Shown piece after piece: positions 17,587 through 26,611 of a DNA stretch of 64,000 nt. Location of the stretch: positions 4,620,361-4,684,360 of the forward strand of contig NZ_AP018042.1 in the NCBI RefSeq assembly GCF_002356295.1. Reading direction: 5' to 3'. A program made the position numbers and the translations under genes. The number at the start of each line of letters is the position of its first letter. Positions within the stretch are counted from its first letter, which is position 1. The stretch comes from Labilibaculum antarcticum. Lineage in GTDB: Bacteria > Bacteroidota > Bacteroidia > Bacteroidales > Marinifilaceae. A model generated the notes under the pieces. It saw only the letters and a program-made list of their open reading frames with translations. It was not told where the DNA came from and did not search any database.

Positions 17587-18603
17587 TTACTCACAGTTTA
17601 CAGTTTTCAGTTCATTACTCACAGCAAACCGTTCAAGCGTTTCGTAAACTTCCTTTGCATTGTGCGTATTCATTAATAGATTACGCAGGGCAGAGGCACC
17701 AATAAATCCACTGGTGTAAATCTTAAAAAAACGTCTCAGTATGGCGAAATTCTTAGTTTTCCCCCAAGATTCATCGAACACGCGGGTGTGCTCTTTTAAA
17801 AGAGCCAGTTTTTCGTCCATACTCACATCTCCCTTATCGGGATAAAAGAACCAAGGGTTTTTAAAGATACCACGACCTACCATTACGCCATCAACACCAT
17901 ATTGCTTTACTTTTTGGAGTCCTTCTTCGTAACTGTCTACATCGCCGTTACCAATAATTTTAATGTGGGGAGCAAGTTGATTCCTTAATTGCACCGCTTT
18001 CGCTATTTCGTTCCAATCGGCCATTCCGTTTGACAGTTGTTTTTGTATGCGTCCGTGAATAGCCAGAGCATCAATAGGTGTTCCCAGCAAATGGGATATC
18101 CACGATTCGGTAACCACTTCCTTAAATCCTATTCGGGTTTTCACGCTCAAAGGCAGATTGGTAGCTTCTTTTGTGGCTAAAATAATTTCTTTGGCCAAAT
18201 CGGGTTGAGCAATAAGGGCCGAGCAACAGCCATTTTTCACCACATTTTTTACCGGACAGCCCATGTTAATGTCTATGCCATCAAAATCGGTTTCTCGGGC
18301 TATGTATTGAGCTGTTTTGTAATATTTCTCCGGATCTTTTCCCCAGATCTGCGCAATTATCTTAACGTTTTTCTGCTTCAGCAATGCTTTTTCCGATTTA
18401 TTAATTCGCAACCGGTGCTTTACCTTATCTTGTCCTATGGGGTGACACATTCCATCAACGGAAGTAAATTCTGAAAATAGAATGTTCAGTTTCGCTTCCT
18501 GCGAAGTTTGTAAAACAATCTCGCGAAACGAGGTGTCGGTAACGTCCTCCATGGGAGCGAGTGAGAAGCTGGGAGTTTGTATGTTGTGCCAAAAATTGGT
18601 CAT
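17587..18603 (-). CDS. tRNA-dihydrouridine synthase
   Basis: A 338-residue FMN-dependent TIM-barrel enzyme that reduces uridines in the tRNA D-loop. Seen motifs are LAPMEDVTDTSFREI at the N-terminus, DINMGCPVKNVVKNGCCSAL with the catalytic Cys in MGCP, VKTRIGF, ALAIHGRIQKQ (substrate/FMN His) and IIGNGDVDSYEEG with GVMVGRGIFKNPWFF. Length fits the Dus family. Which uridine positions it modifies (DusA, B or C specificity) cannot be settled here. The gene stands alone on the minus strand with a repeat-containing upstream gap. Confidence 0.92.
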   Translation of the reverse strand: MTNFWHNIQTPSFSLAPMEDVTDTSFREIVLQTSQEAKLNILFSEFTSVDGMCHPIGQDKVKHRLRINKSEKALLKQKNVKIIAQIWGKDPEKYYKTAQYIARETDFDGIDINMGCPVKNVVKNGCCSALIAQPDLAKEIILATKEATNLPLSVKTRIGFKEVVTESWISHLLGTPIDALAIHGRIQKQLSNGMADWNEIAKAVQLRNQLAPHIKIIGNGDVDSYEEGLQKVKQYGVDGVMVGRGIFKNPWFFYPDKGDVSMDEKLALLKEHTRVFDESWGKTKNFAILRRFFKIYTSGFIGASALRNLLMNTHNAKEVYETLERFAVSNELKTVNCE

Positions 18604-19011
18604 GTGTTATCAGTTATCGACCTGTAAGTGTTCGTAGAACCTGACAGCGTCTTTGTTTTTAATACTTCATCCCAAGGAATCGAGTAATCTGTCTCCATCG
18701 ACGAGATCTTTCACTTCGTTCAGGATGACGCTTTTTGTTTTCCCTTCATATTGCCGAGCTAAGGCACGGCTCAGATGATAGTTCTTGGAACTTGTTTCTT
18801 ATTACTTGTTCCTTGGAATTTATTTTTTCCAACTCAAACCTCTAAAGGCCCTTATTCAATTATTAACCTAATTATTCAGATATTGAATCAAGTCCCCTTT
18901 AGGGGATTTAGTGATTAATTCGTTAGTTGGTGATTTTTATTATTTGAGTCTTCACTTTTTTAGGGAAATCCTGATAAAGAAAGGGGTGCAGTAATTTTTA
19001 ATTCATCATTC
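18604..19011. other. intergenic region built largely of dispersed repeats
   Basis: It contains a copy of the GATCxTTCACTTCGTTxAGGATGA element (about 18695-18730), degenerate inverted copies of the ACAAGTACCAAGGA minisatellite unit (about 18790-18825) and a CCCCTTTAGGGG palindrome (about 18893-18905). No gene is seen. Confidence 0.5.
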
Positions 19012-20052
19012 CTAATTCTTAATTCCCTTCAACTTTGGCCTGATCCTCTTCCTGTAAATCTGACTTTTACTGTATTTGTCGTGAAATTTAGATCGCAATA
19101 GTTTTCGTTCTTCCAATGGCAATTGAATAATTTCTGTGCACTCATCGGTACAACAGCCTTGGTAATGATCGCGGCATTCTTCGCACTGAATAAAGAGCAA
19201 ATGGCAATCGTCGTTGGCGCAATTGGTATGAGTATCGCAAGTTGCACCACATTGGTGACACTTAGCTATTACTTCATTGTTAATACTTTCGCCCAACCGT
19301 TCATCAAACACAAAGTTTTTCCCTCTGAATTTTGAATCCAGCCCAAGCTGTTTAATTTCCTGAGCATAGGCGATAATTCCACCATGCAATTGGTTCACAT
19401 CCTCGAAACCATGATGTTTGAGATAGGCGCTGGCTTTTTCGCAACGAATTCCTCCTGTGCAGTAAAGCAGTACTTTCTGATCCTTTTTGTCCTTCAAATC
19501 ATCAACCACAATGTCTATTTCCTCGCGAAAGGTATCTGCATCGGGGCAAATTGCATTTTCGAAATGTCCTATTTCACTTTCGTAATGATTTCGCATATCC
19601 ACAACGATGGTATCCAGCCTGCTTATTTGCTCGTGAAACTCAATGGGTGAGAGATGATTCCCCACATTGGTTACATCATAGGCATTATCATCCAATCCGT
19701 CAGCAACAATTTTTGGTCGAAGCTTAACGATTAGCTTGTAAAATGATTTTCCATCATCTTCTACAGCCCATTTTATTGGCATGTCCTGCAATTCGATCAA
19801 ACTATTCAAGAATAAAAAGAAATCGTCCAGCTTGTGTTCCGGTACGCTCATTTGCGCATTAATCCCTTCACGGGCAATGTATATTCTTCCCTTACAGTCT
19901 AATTCAAACCACTTTTGGTACAATTGATCACGAAACTCTTGAGGATTATCAATAATCACATATCGGTAAAATGAAAACGTTTTTCTGCTAAAGTTTTCGT
20001 TTTCAAGTTGTTTCTTTAGTTCTTCTTTGCTAAGTTTATTGTGAAGTAGCAT
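19012..20052 (-). CDS. trhO: tRNA uridine(34) hydroxylase, rhodanese-type (TrhO)
   Basis: The 346-residue product belongs to the UPF0176/TrhO family, which hydroxylates U34 of tRNAs in an oxygen-dependent manner. An N-terminal alpha/beta domain (about 20-115) precedes a rhodanese domain (about 130-240) with the active-site loop [17 protein letters not shown]-terminal Cys-rich region follows ([31 protein letters not shown]) that could bind zinc. The length is normal. A TACTTTTG box (minus strand, 20087-20094) sits about 35 bases upstream of the start and may be the -7 element. Confidence 0.93.
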   Translation of the reverse strand: MLLHNKLSKEELKKQLENENFSRKTFSFYRYVIIDNPQEFRDQLYQKWFELDCKGRIYIAREGINAQMSVPEHKLDDFFLFLNSLIELQDMPIKWAVEDDGKSFYKLIVKLRPKIVADGLDDNAYDVTNVGNHLSPIEFHEQISRLDTIVVDMRNHYESEIGHFENAICPDADTFREEIDIVVDDLKDKKDQKVLLYCTGGIRCEKASAYLKHHGFEDVNQLHGGIIAYAQEIKQLGLDSKFRGKNFVFDERLGESINNEVIAKCHQCGATCDTHTNCANDDCHLLFIQCEECRDHYQGCCTDECTEIIQLPLEERKLLRSKFHDKYSKSQIYRKRIRPKLKGIKN

Positions 20053-20197
20053 TTTTGTTATTCTAATTTAGAATTAATAAGCATTGCAAAAGTAATCGTT
20101 TTTTACATTCAAACAAGTAACAATTCAAGTCACGAGGCGTAAATAAGACTTATAAGTCTGAAATTGCTAAGTTTGCAGAATTATTTAACACCAATTT

Positions 20198-21241
20198 ATG
20201 GAAAAGAAATTTCTGATTATAGGGCAGGGAATAGCGGGATCATTACTGGCATATGAAATGTATAAAGCTGGACTCAATTTTACGATTGTATCGTGTCCGG
20301 ATAAAAGTAAGGCTTCTGATGTTGCTGCAGGAATGTATAATCCTCTTGTTTTTAAACGACTCACCAAGAGTTGGATGGTAGATGAAGTATTACCTGTTAT
20401 GACGAAAATGTATCAGGATTTGGAAAGTGAATTGGAACATCAGTTTTTGTTTCCTATGGATATCATTAAACCTTTGGTTGAAAATGAGACAAAAATGTGG
20501 GAAGAGCGAATAGAAGAAGGCCATTTCTCTGATTATATTGTTGGGCTTGGAAGCAATTCGATAGGTAAGGGGATTAAGGATTTTAATGCCTACGGACGGG
20601 TGACCAATTCAGGCTATGTGCATCTGGAAAAATTACTGAAAAAAATGCGGAAGTTTTTTAAATCAAAAGGATTGCTGATAGATTCGAATTTTGACTATAA
20701 AGATGTAGGGTTTATTGATGGTGAGATTACCTGGCACGGAATTTCTGCTGAGACAATTGTTTTTTGTGAAGGACATTATGCTACTGAAAACCCATTTTTT
20801 AAGAACCTTAGCTTTAATCCTACTAAGGGAGAGGTGTTAGAAATAGAATGTAAGGAATTGCCTGAAGATTATATTATTAACAAAAATTTATTTGTAATGC
20901 CTGTTGGTAAGCATCGCTTTAAGGTAGGTTCTACTTACGATTGGAAAAATTATAATGAGGAGATTACCATTGCAGCAAGAACGAATATGTTAGCTCGCTT
21001 GGATGCTTTAATTTCGCTGCCATATACTGTACTTAATCATTGGGCCGGTATACGCCCAACGGTAGCCGATCGCCGTCCGGTATTGGGAACTCATCCATTG
21101 CACAAGCATGTTGCAATTTTTAATGGTTTGGGTACAAAAGGAGTGATGTTAGCTCCTTATTTTGCACGCGAAATGGTTCGTTTTCTTTCGGTTAACGATT
21201 ATCCTCTAGCTAAAGAGGTTGATATTAAGAGATTTTTCTAG
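20198..21241 (+). CDS. FAD-dependent amino-acid oxidase-like (DAO family) oxidoreductase
   Basis: A 347-residue flavoprotein. The N-terminal dinucleotide-binding motif FLIIGQGIAGSLLAYEM is followed by the DAO-family body. Near the C-terminus is HWAGIRPTVADRRPVLGTHP with NGLGTKGVMLAPYFAREM, the FAD-binding end of glycine oxidase/MnmC-C-like proteins. It probably oxidises an amine or amino-acid substrate, but the substrate is unknown. The gene is divergent from trhO and monocistronic. A TAAGTTTG box at 20168-20175 is a candidate -7 element. Confidence 0.82.
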   Translation: MEKKFLIIGQGIAGSLLAYEMYKAGLNFTIVSCPDKSKASDVAAGMYNPLVFKRLTKSWMVDEVLPVMTKMYQDLESELEHQFLFPMDIIKPLVENETKMWEERIEEGHFSDYIVGLGSNSIGKGIKDFNAYGRVTNSGYVHLEKLLKKMRKFFKSKGLLIDSNFDYKDVGFIDGEITWHGISAETIVFCEGHYATENPFFKNLSFNPTKGEVLEIECKELPEDYIINKNLFVMPVGKHRFKVGSTYDWKNYNEEITIAARTNMLARLDALISLPYTVLNHWAGIRPTVADRRPVLGTHPLHKHVAIFNGLGTKGVMLAPYFAREMVRFLSVNDYPLAKEVDIKRFF

Positions 21242-21245
21242 ACAC

Positions 21246-21286
21246 AAAAAAACCTCTGCTTAGTACTGTTGTACTTTTAGCAGAGG
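21246..21286 (-). terminator. intrinsic terminator for the minus-strand coiled-coil gene
   Basis: The stem CCTCTGCT...AGCAGAGG with a 17-base middle is followed, on the minus strand, by seven T residues. It lies between two convergent genes and may act on both. Confidence 0.8.
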
Positions 21287-21308
21287 TGATATCCATTAAG
21301 ATTTCTTT

Positions 21309-21938
21309 TTATTCTTCTTCCATTTTCGCTTTTTCCACTTTTTCTTCCAAAGCTTTCACGCTGTCTTCAGCTTTCTTAATTTTTTCTAATTTTTCCTGAT
21401 ACATCTCGTCAGTAGCTTTGCCTTCACTTTTTTCTTTCTCTAACTTTTCCCTTGCATTCTTTATTTTTTCTTTGGCAGCTTTTATTTTTTCATCCGATTT
21501 GTTTACCGTTTCGTCTAATTCCTTACGGCATTTTTCCCTGTGCATTTTTGCTTGTTCGGCTCTTTTTTGTCCAAATCCATTGCCTTCCAGCTCTTTGTCT
21601 TTTCCAAAAGCATGCCCTTTTTCTATCATTTCAGATTTCATGGAATCTCTTTTACCCATCATTTCTTCTTTTTTCGACTCCGCCGATTCCTTGGCATCTT
21701 TGTATTTTCCCTGATGTTTTTCTTTGTGGACCTTCATGCTGTCCATGTGAGCGTCACCCTTTTTTTCGAATTTCTCCTTTTTGTCTTTCATTCCCTTTTG
21801 AATGGAATCCATTTGAGAGTTGTGCTTTTTTTCGATTTTTTCCTTTCCCTTTTTTTCCAATCCTTTTTGGGCCATTAGTGCCTGACTGGTGCACATCATG
21901 ATACACAAGGAAAGTAAGCTTATAATTAACTTTTTCAT
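21309..21938 (-). CDS. exported highly charged coiled-coil protein
   Basis: The 209-residue product has a signal peptide (MKKLIISLLSLCIMMCTSQALMAQ) and a mature part composed almost wholly of Lys, Glu, Met, Asp and Ser with no aromatic core, predicted as a long coiled coil. Short internal repeats such as HNSQMDSIQKGMKDKKEKFEKK and GDAHMDSMKVHKEKHQGK are visible. The low complexity creates long plus-strand open frames that are shadows. It may be a periplasmic structural or ion-binding protein; no family is recognised. It lies 16 bases downstream of a small lipoprotein gene and probably shares its transcript. Confidence 0.75.
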   Translation of the reverse strand: MKKLIISLLSLCIMMCTSQALMAQKGLEKKGKEKIEKKHNSQMDSIQKGMKDKKEKFEKKGDAHMDSMKVHKEKHQGKYKDAKESAESKKEEMMGKRDSMKSEMIEKGHAFGKDKELEGNGFGQKRAEQAKMHREKCRKELDETVNKSDEKIKAAKEKIKNAREKLEKEKSEGKATDEMYQEKLEKIKKAEDSVKALEEKVEKAKMEEE

Positions 21939-21954
21939 AGCTTTGCTTTTACGA

Positions 21955-22173
21955 TTATAACTCCTCTAATAATTGATCAACTTCTTTGGCGGCTTCGTCA
22001 ATATCTTCTTTTGTTTTTTCCAATTCAGTCGCAAGAGAATCAATAACGCTAGTATCAACTTGCATATTTTCCATTTCTGTTGTTACTTCAACTTTTTCAG
22101 CTTTTGGCTTTTTATCGGCACAGGCCACAAATAGGAAAGAGAAGAGTACAACAAGTAAACTTAATTTTTTCAT
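21955..22173 (-). CDS. small lipoprotein with acidic coiled-coil tail
   Basis: A 72-residue product with lipoprotein signal MKKLSLLVVLFSFLFVAC (lipobox FVAC) followed by ADKKPK and an acidic helix (SLATELEKTKEDIDEAAKEVDQLLEEL). The arrangement recalls small envelope lipoproteins that trimerise through a coiled coil, but no family is assigned. It is the first gene of a two-gene unit with the basic/acidic coiled-coil protein downstream, so the two helices might interact; this is inference. Confidence 0.75.
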   Translation of the reverse strand: MKKLSLLVVLFSFLFVACADKKPKAEKVEVTTEMENMQVDTSVIDSLATELEKTKEDIDEAAKEVDQLLEEL

Positions 22174-22544
22174 AACATTTAGGGGTTTAATTAATAATTA
22201 TTTCGAGGCACAAAGGAACCGCTCGGAATGAGCTTATTCCTCTTTAGTTAGTGTTTTTAAATTTGTTAGTTCAGTGATTTTTAACACTCTAGATTAAATT
22301 TAAGAATATTATTTGTGTTTGGCACTATAAAAAAGGGTGCAAGTCAGATTATAATGTGGTTGTAGTTGATGAGGATTTGTAGTTGGTTATGTTTCTATGG
22401 AGGGAGATAGATGTTATACCATTTTGAATAATTAGTTAGCTATGGCCAGCGAAAAAAACTCGGTATAACTTGAAAACTTTGGGGAAGAAGCAGTAGCAAG
22501 CTGAAAGTAGATTTCAGCTTGCTGTCTGTATTTTTCTTCGAAAT
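22174..22544. other. intergenic region with a hairpin
   Basis: Nothing coding is seen. A perfect 12-bp stem (AGCAAGCTGAAA at 22495-22506, TTTCAGCTTGCT at 22512-22523) with a five-base loop lies just past the end of the YhcH-like gene and may end that minus-strand transcript, although no T tract follows on that strand. Confidence 0.55.
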
Positions 22545-22991
22545 TTAGATGCGAATTTTAACGACTAGTTTTTTTACCTTCGAATTTTCACCGCATTTCA
22601 TACCCGGACAGTGAAGGTCGTTCGGATAAAGGATGGCAAACATTCCTTTTTCTAGTTTAAAAGGAGTTGAATCGTTCGGATAAAAGGCAACATCTTTTTC
22701 GTGAATCACAGTATGAGGAACTTGATTTGTTAAAATGCCGAGTCCCATCATTTCTTCTCCTGAGATAATGTACTGAATATCGATGTGCTCGAAATGGCTT
22801 TCTTGTTTGGCGTCTTCTGGATTTTTTGAGATGTACTCTTGAACAATTGCGATTACATTCTGCCCGTCGATTTCATACTTGCCAATTTCAGTATTCACTA
22901 AATCTGTTTTGCTGATGTAGTTCAATGCTTTGTCAATTCTACTACTTAAACCAACATAAAGATGTTGGTTTTCAATTTTGTCTATCACCAT
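22545..22991 (-). CDS. YhcH/YjgK/YiaL family protein (DUF386)
   Basis: A 148-residue cupin-fold protein of the YhcH/YjgK/YiaL family, seen in sugar and sialic-acid catabolism and in biofilm regulation elsewhere. Supporting motifs are MVIDKIENQHLYVGLSSRIDKALNYI at the start, SHFEHIDIQYIISGEEMMG, VAFYPNDSTPFKLEKGMFAILYPNDLHCPGM with the metal-binding His, and KKLVVKIRI at the end. The start at 22991 is chosen because the family begins with M-x-x-DKI; an upstream Met at 23009 adds only MQKLII. No sugar genes are nearby, so the substrate is open. Confidence 0.88.
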   Translation of the reverse strand: MVIDKIENQHLYVGLSSRIDKALNYISKTDLVNTEIGKYEIDGQNVIAIVQEYISKNPEDAKQESHFEHIDIQYIISGEEMMGLGILTNQVPHTVIHEKDVAFYPNDSTPFKLEKGMFAILYPNDLHCPGMKCGENSKVKKLVVKIRI

Positions 22992-23476
22992 AATTATTAG
23001 TTTTTGCAAAGTTCGGAATAATTTTGAAGATTATGTTGCTTTGCTTGAAAATTTAAGGAGTAGGTATCATAAATAATTACATGTTTGCACATCAAGGGTG
23101 TTGAGCTTCCTACTGATTTTATTTTTAGTGGTGATAATGAAAGATAAACCCGTAATTGTAAATTTTTAGGTGTTTTACAATTACGGGTAAAGGCAACAAG
23201 TATTTTACTTTTTAGTTGTGCAAAAGTAAAAGGGAAACTTACAAGCTGTAAATTCCCCATTTATGTGTTCTTTAATTCATTAAGAATGTCCCATTACCAC
23301 AATTCGGATAATTTTAATGTTAAGAACAATGAACCGATAGGTTTGAAAGAAGATCTCTTTGCGCCAAAACATTGTTGTTTTTGTAGGCATTGGAGGATAA
23401 GCTTCTTCATAATATCCTCTTCGTTTTGTTTTGCTCATGATATATCTGTTATAACAAATTCGACTTAATTGAAATT
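22992..23476. other. intergenic region with two tandem hairpins
   Basis: No credible gene is seen. A perfect 15-bp inverted repeat (ACCCGTAATTGTAAA at 23148-23162, its complement at 23174-23188, 11-base loop) is followed at once by a second perfect 10-bp one (TTTTACTTTT at 23203-23212, complement at 23222-23231). Neither has a following T tract on either strand, so they are not ordinary terminators. Confidence 0.55.
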
Positions 23477-24934
23477 TTACTCAGGTAACAACCACCAAAA
23501 TGGGTATCCTTTGGCTTTGTGCAGGAACATATAATGCATCGTCCATTTAAGCCAATGACCCGCTAAGCCTGGTTCACCCATGGTATATTTAATACTGCGT
23601 CCCCATTCAGGATATTTATCCCAATCCTGAACAATTGGAAAAACGGTCATGGTTGCGGCCGATCCTTTGGTCATGCCAAATCCTGCAGATACAACGCATG
23701 CGGCGCCCATTTTCGCCATCGAAGCTCTGTGTTTTAAGTCGTGTTCCCCTTTTTTAACCAAATTAACAATGTTTAAGGCTACAATCTTACCGGATACACC
23801 CGATGGCATTCCTGTGCGGGGAGGAGCAGGAAAAATAGCGGTTCCGTTTTTGCTCTTCATTGGTTTCGAAATGGAGTGAGGAGGAGCAAAAGCAATGCCC
23901 GGGGCAAAAATGTTTCGATAAGTTGGATTGCGATAGGTTTCAGGCCAATCTGCAGCCTTCCATTCCTCAAAATCTTTTGGCGTATAATCAGCATCAACTT
24001 TGGTGAATCCGTTGGGTGCAAAAATAGTAGAGGTGATGTCTTCGTTATTTTTATCGAAGGCTTTTAAACCAACACCCGAAAAGCCAGGAATCAACATCGA
24101 GAAATCAAATTCGACTGAGTTTTTTTCTCCATCGAGAGTCTCGTAATTTGCTTTTCCTGGTTCAATTTCGAAAACACCTGCCCGTTTAATCCATCTAATT
24201 CCGTTTTCGATTAAGAATGATTCGGCAAATACTTTGGTTGATGTGATGTAACCACCGCGTTTAATAAAAGCGCCACCCATTCCAAAATCACCCAATTCGT
24301 ATTCATTAGTGATCCAAATAAGTTCAGCTAAATGCTCTAATTTTCGTTTTCTTATTTCGTAAGCAACATTTAAGATATATTCGAATGCCGCTCCTTGGCA
24401 GGTTGCCATGGAATGTCCTGTTCCAACTAAGAATGTTTGCTTTTCGCCAGCCTCCATTTTCTTTATGCAGCTTTGCAATTTTTCCCATGCATGGATGGCG
24501 TGATCGCAGGAACAAACTGATTCTGTATTTTTACCAGGGCCTAAGCCTGGTGTACCTTCAAAATTTAATTTAGGGCCAGTTGCATTTACCAGATAGTCGT
24601 AGTCGACTTGCTCTGTTTCTCCAATTTTCTCTGGATCCGTATATTCTATAGTGACAAATCCTCTGTTAATCACTTCATTTCCTTCGGGATGAATGGAAAC
24701 AGCTTTGGCTTGTTTAAAGTCAATTTTCCATTTGTCGTATACTTTTTTTAGTTTAAACCGAACCTGATCAACACTCATTCGGCCTACTCCAACCCAAATG
24801 TTTGAGGGGATCCACTGGTAATAACTGCCTGGAGAAACCACTACAACTTCGTGTTTTTTGCCCAATTTCTTTTTAATGAAGGCGGCAGCGGTATGTCCTG
24901 AAATACCTGCGCCTAAGACAACAATTTTGGCCAT
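23477..24934 (-). CDS. sulfide:quinone oxidoreductase-like flavoprotein
   Basis: The 485-residue flavoprotein has the N-terminal FAD motif KIVVLGAGISGHTAAAFI and SQR-type features: SPGSYYQWIPSNIWVGVGRM, a second nucleotide-binding segment (QTFLVGTGHSMATCQGAAFEY) and Cys residues in SVCSCDHAIHAW and MGAACVVSAGFG. Members oxidise sulfide or related thiols and reduce quinone at the membrane. It is longer than classical SQR (about 430) and the Cys placement differs, so a related NADH- or polysulfide-type role cannot be excluded. The gene is monocistronic. Confidence 0.75.
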   Translation of the reverse strand: MAKIVVLGAGISGHTAAAFIKKKLGKKHEVVVVSPGSYYQWIPSNIWVGVGRMSVDQVRFKLKKVYDKWKIDFKQAKAVSIHPEGNEVINRGFVTIEYTDPEKIGETEQVDYDYLVNATGPKLNFEGTPGLGPGKNTESVCSCDHAIHAWEKLQSCIKKMEAGEKQTFLVGTGHSMATCQGAAFEYILNVAYEIRKRKLEHLAELIWITNEYELGDFGMGGAFIKRGGYITSTKVFAESFLIENGIRWIKRAGVFEIEPGKANYETLDGEKNSVEFDFSMLIPGFSGVGLKAFDKNNEDITSTIFAPNGFTKVDADYTPKDFEEWKAADWPETYRNPTYRNIFAPGIAFAPPHSISKPMKSKNGTAIFPAPPRTGMPSGVSGKIVALNIVNLVKKGEHDLKHRASMAKMGAACVVSAGFGMTKGSAATMTVFPIVQDWDKYPEWGRSIKYTMGEPGLAGHWLKWTMHYMFLHKAKGYPFWWLLPE

Positions 24935-25410
24935 GATTTATTTGAATTAAGTGTGTATTTGTAAGATGTTAAATGATTCAAATTCAATCTGTCAAAGAAA
25001 AGTGAATGTCAAACATTCAGCTTTCTTTTGTTAATTATCTAATTTAAAGAATTATATCCATATCTCTAGATTTATTGGTTGCTGTTTTCTCGTTTTGTTA
25101 CTGGTTTTGATATGTTTATGTTATTGATTCGAAGTTGGGGGCTTGGAATTATTGGGTTTTTGAAGAAAGGTTTTACTTGTTTAGATTTGATATAAACTTT
25201 TAATAAGCAGGGAAGAGCTCGATTGTTTAGGAGTTTTAATATACAACACTAGAAATTTCCGTAAAGAGTTATTGATCTATTTTTATAGATTTTGGTGGTG
25301 ATACTTTATATTGTACGGGCTAAAATTTCTTTTAAAAAAAATAAAACTTAATTTCACAAGCTGTACTGGAAAAAGTGCGATCTATACCAAAATCAATAAG
25401 AGCTGAAAGT
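24935..25410. other. intergenic region upstream of a DAHP synthase
   Basis: About 475 AT-rich bases between two divergent genes. I searched it for a leader peptide and terminator like those ahead of the other aromatic operons and found none. No sigma-ABfr promoter with both boxes is evident. Confidence 0.45.
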
Positions 25411-26463
25411 ATGATGGATTCGAGAATAGAGAATTTGAATGTGAGTGTTGAGCAGTCTATTATTACTCCAATAGAATTGAAAAAAATGTATCCGCTGGGT
25501 GAAAAACACATAGAAACGGTTAATAATGGACAGACTATTATTAAAAATATACTAAATGGCAGTGATAAAAGAATTCTAGCAGTTGTTGGACCTTGTTCTA
25601 TTCATGATATTAAATCGGCAAAGGAGTATGCTCAAAAATTGAAAGTATTAGCTGATGATTTAAAAGATGATTTGTTTATAGTGATGCGGGTTTATTTTGA
25701 AAAACCTAGAACAACAGTGGGATGGAAAGGCTTGATAAATGATCCTTACATGGATAATTCGTGTGAAATTCAGGATGGATTGAAGCAAGCTCGTGAGCTT
25801 TTGGTTTATATTGCAGAACTTGGATTACCTGCTGCTGGAGAAGCTTTGGATATTGTTACACCACAGTACATTCAAGATCTTTTTTCGTGGACGGCAATTG
25901 GTGCCCGCACTACTGAATCTCAAAGTCACCGTAATATGTCAAGCGGTTTATCCTCAGTTGTTGGCTTTAAAAATGGCACCGACGGCAATATTGATATCGC
26001 CATTAACGCTATGCAAGCAGTTGCAGCATCTCATAATTTTGTGAGTATCAATCCGGAAGGCAAAGTGGCTGTTATTCATACTTTAGGGAATTCAAATACT
26101 CATATTATCCTTCGTGGAGGTAAGAAACCAAATTTTGAAGCTCAACATGTTGCCGCGATTGAAAAGAAATTGACTGATTTGGAAATTGTGCCAAGAATAA
26201 TGGTCGATTGTAGTCATGCGAACTGTTATAAAAAAGCGGGTAAGCAAGAAGTTGTACTGTCGAGTTTGGCTGACCAAATTGCCAATGGAAATAAATCCAT
26301 TATGGGATTTATGATTGAGAGCCATCTGAATTTTGGCAAGCAAAGTATTCCTTCTGACCAATCGAAATTAAAATACGGCGTTTCGGTTACTGATGAATGT
26401 CTTGATTTTGAAGCTACAGAGAAAATTTTAAGAGAGTTTTGTGATAGAATTTGTGAAAAATAA
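25411..26463 (+). CDS. 3-deoxy-7-phosphoheptulonate (DAHP) synthase, class I alpha type
   Basis: A 350-residue enzyme condensing phosphoenolpyruvate and erythrose-4-phosphate, the entry step of the shikimate pathway. It has the AroG/AroF/AroH layout: an N-terminal allosteric extension (IELKKMYPLGEKHIETV), VVGPCSIHDIKSAKEYA, MRVYFEKPRTTVGWKGLINDP, GARTTESQSHR, LRGGKKPNFE, VDCSHANCYKK and MIESHLNFGKQ. The ATG at 25411 gives the length typical of the family; an upstream GTG at 25375 is unlikely. This is the second DAHP synthase in the window, the other being the chorismate-mutase fusion near 46 kb. Being outside the aro cluster and having the feedback-type N-terminus, it probably responds to a different end product. 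Confidence 0.93.
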   Translation: MMDSRIENLNVSVEQSIITPIELKKMYPLGEKHIETVNNGQTIIKNILNGSDKRILAVVGPCSIHDIKSAKEYAQKLKVLADDLKDDLFIVMRVYFEKPRTTVGWKGLINDPYMDNSCEIQDGLKQARELLVYIAELGLPAAGEALDIVTPQYIQDLFSWTAIGARTTESQSHRNMSSGLSSVVGFKNGTDGNIDIAINAMQAVAASHNFVSINPEGKVAVIHTLGNSNTHIILRGGKKPNFEAQHVAAIEKKLTDLEIVPRIMVDCSHANCYKKAGKQEVVLSSLADQIANGNKSIMGFMIESHLNFGKQSIPSDQSKLKYGVSVTDECLDFEATEKILREFCDRICEK

Positions 26464-26611
26464 TAGAGCATGATTGATTCACCCTTTTGCCTGTCGGCAT
26501 TTTCCCTCAAGAGGGAAAAGATCTCAGTAGTTTTACGATTCTCCCTTTTTAAGGGGATCCCGAAAGCTTTCGCGGAGTCGAAGGACAGAGGGGTGAGAAT
26601 ATAAGTTTTTA
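26464..26611. repeat. dispersed palindromic intergenic element
   Basis: This convergent gap contains TTTTCCCTC/GAGGGAAAA (26500-26519) and a segment with TCGCGGAGTCGAAGGACAGA and GGGGTGA. A related segment (TCGAGGAGCCGATAGGCAGA then GGGGTGAAAAT) lies at 55788-55820 between trpB and trpA. The hairpin may end the DAHP synthase transcript. Confidence 0.5.

Noticed and set aside
21418-21901. Long plus-strand open frames opposite the coiled-coil gene
   Set aside because: They are Phe/Ser/Leu-rich antisense shadows of a Lys/Glu-rich coding sequence; the minus frame has a proper signal peptide.
25114-25197. Short open frame MFMLLIRSWGLGII... as a leader peptide for the first DAHP synthase
   Set aside because: It is not enriched in aromatic codons and has no following terminator before the gene.
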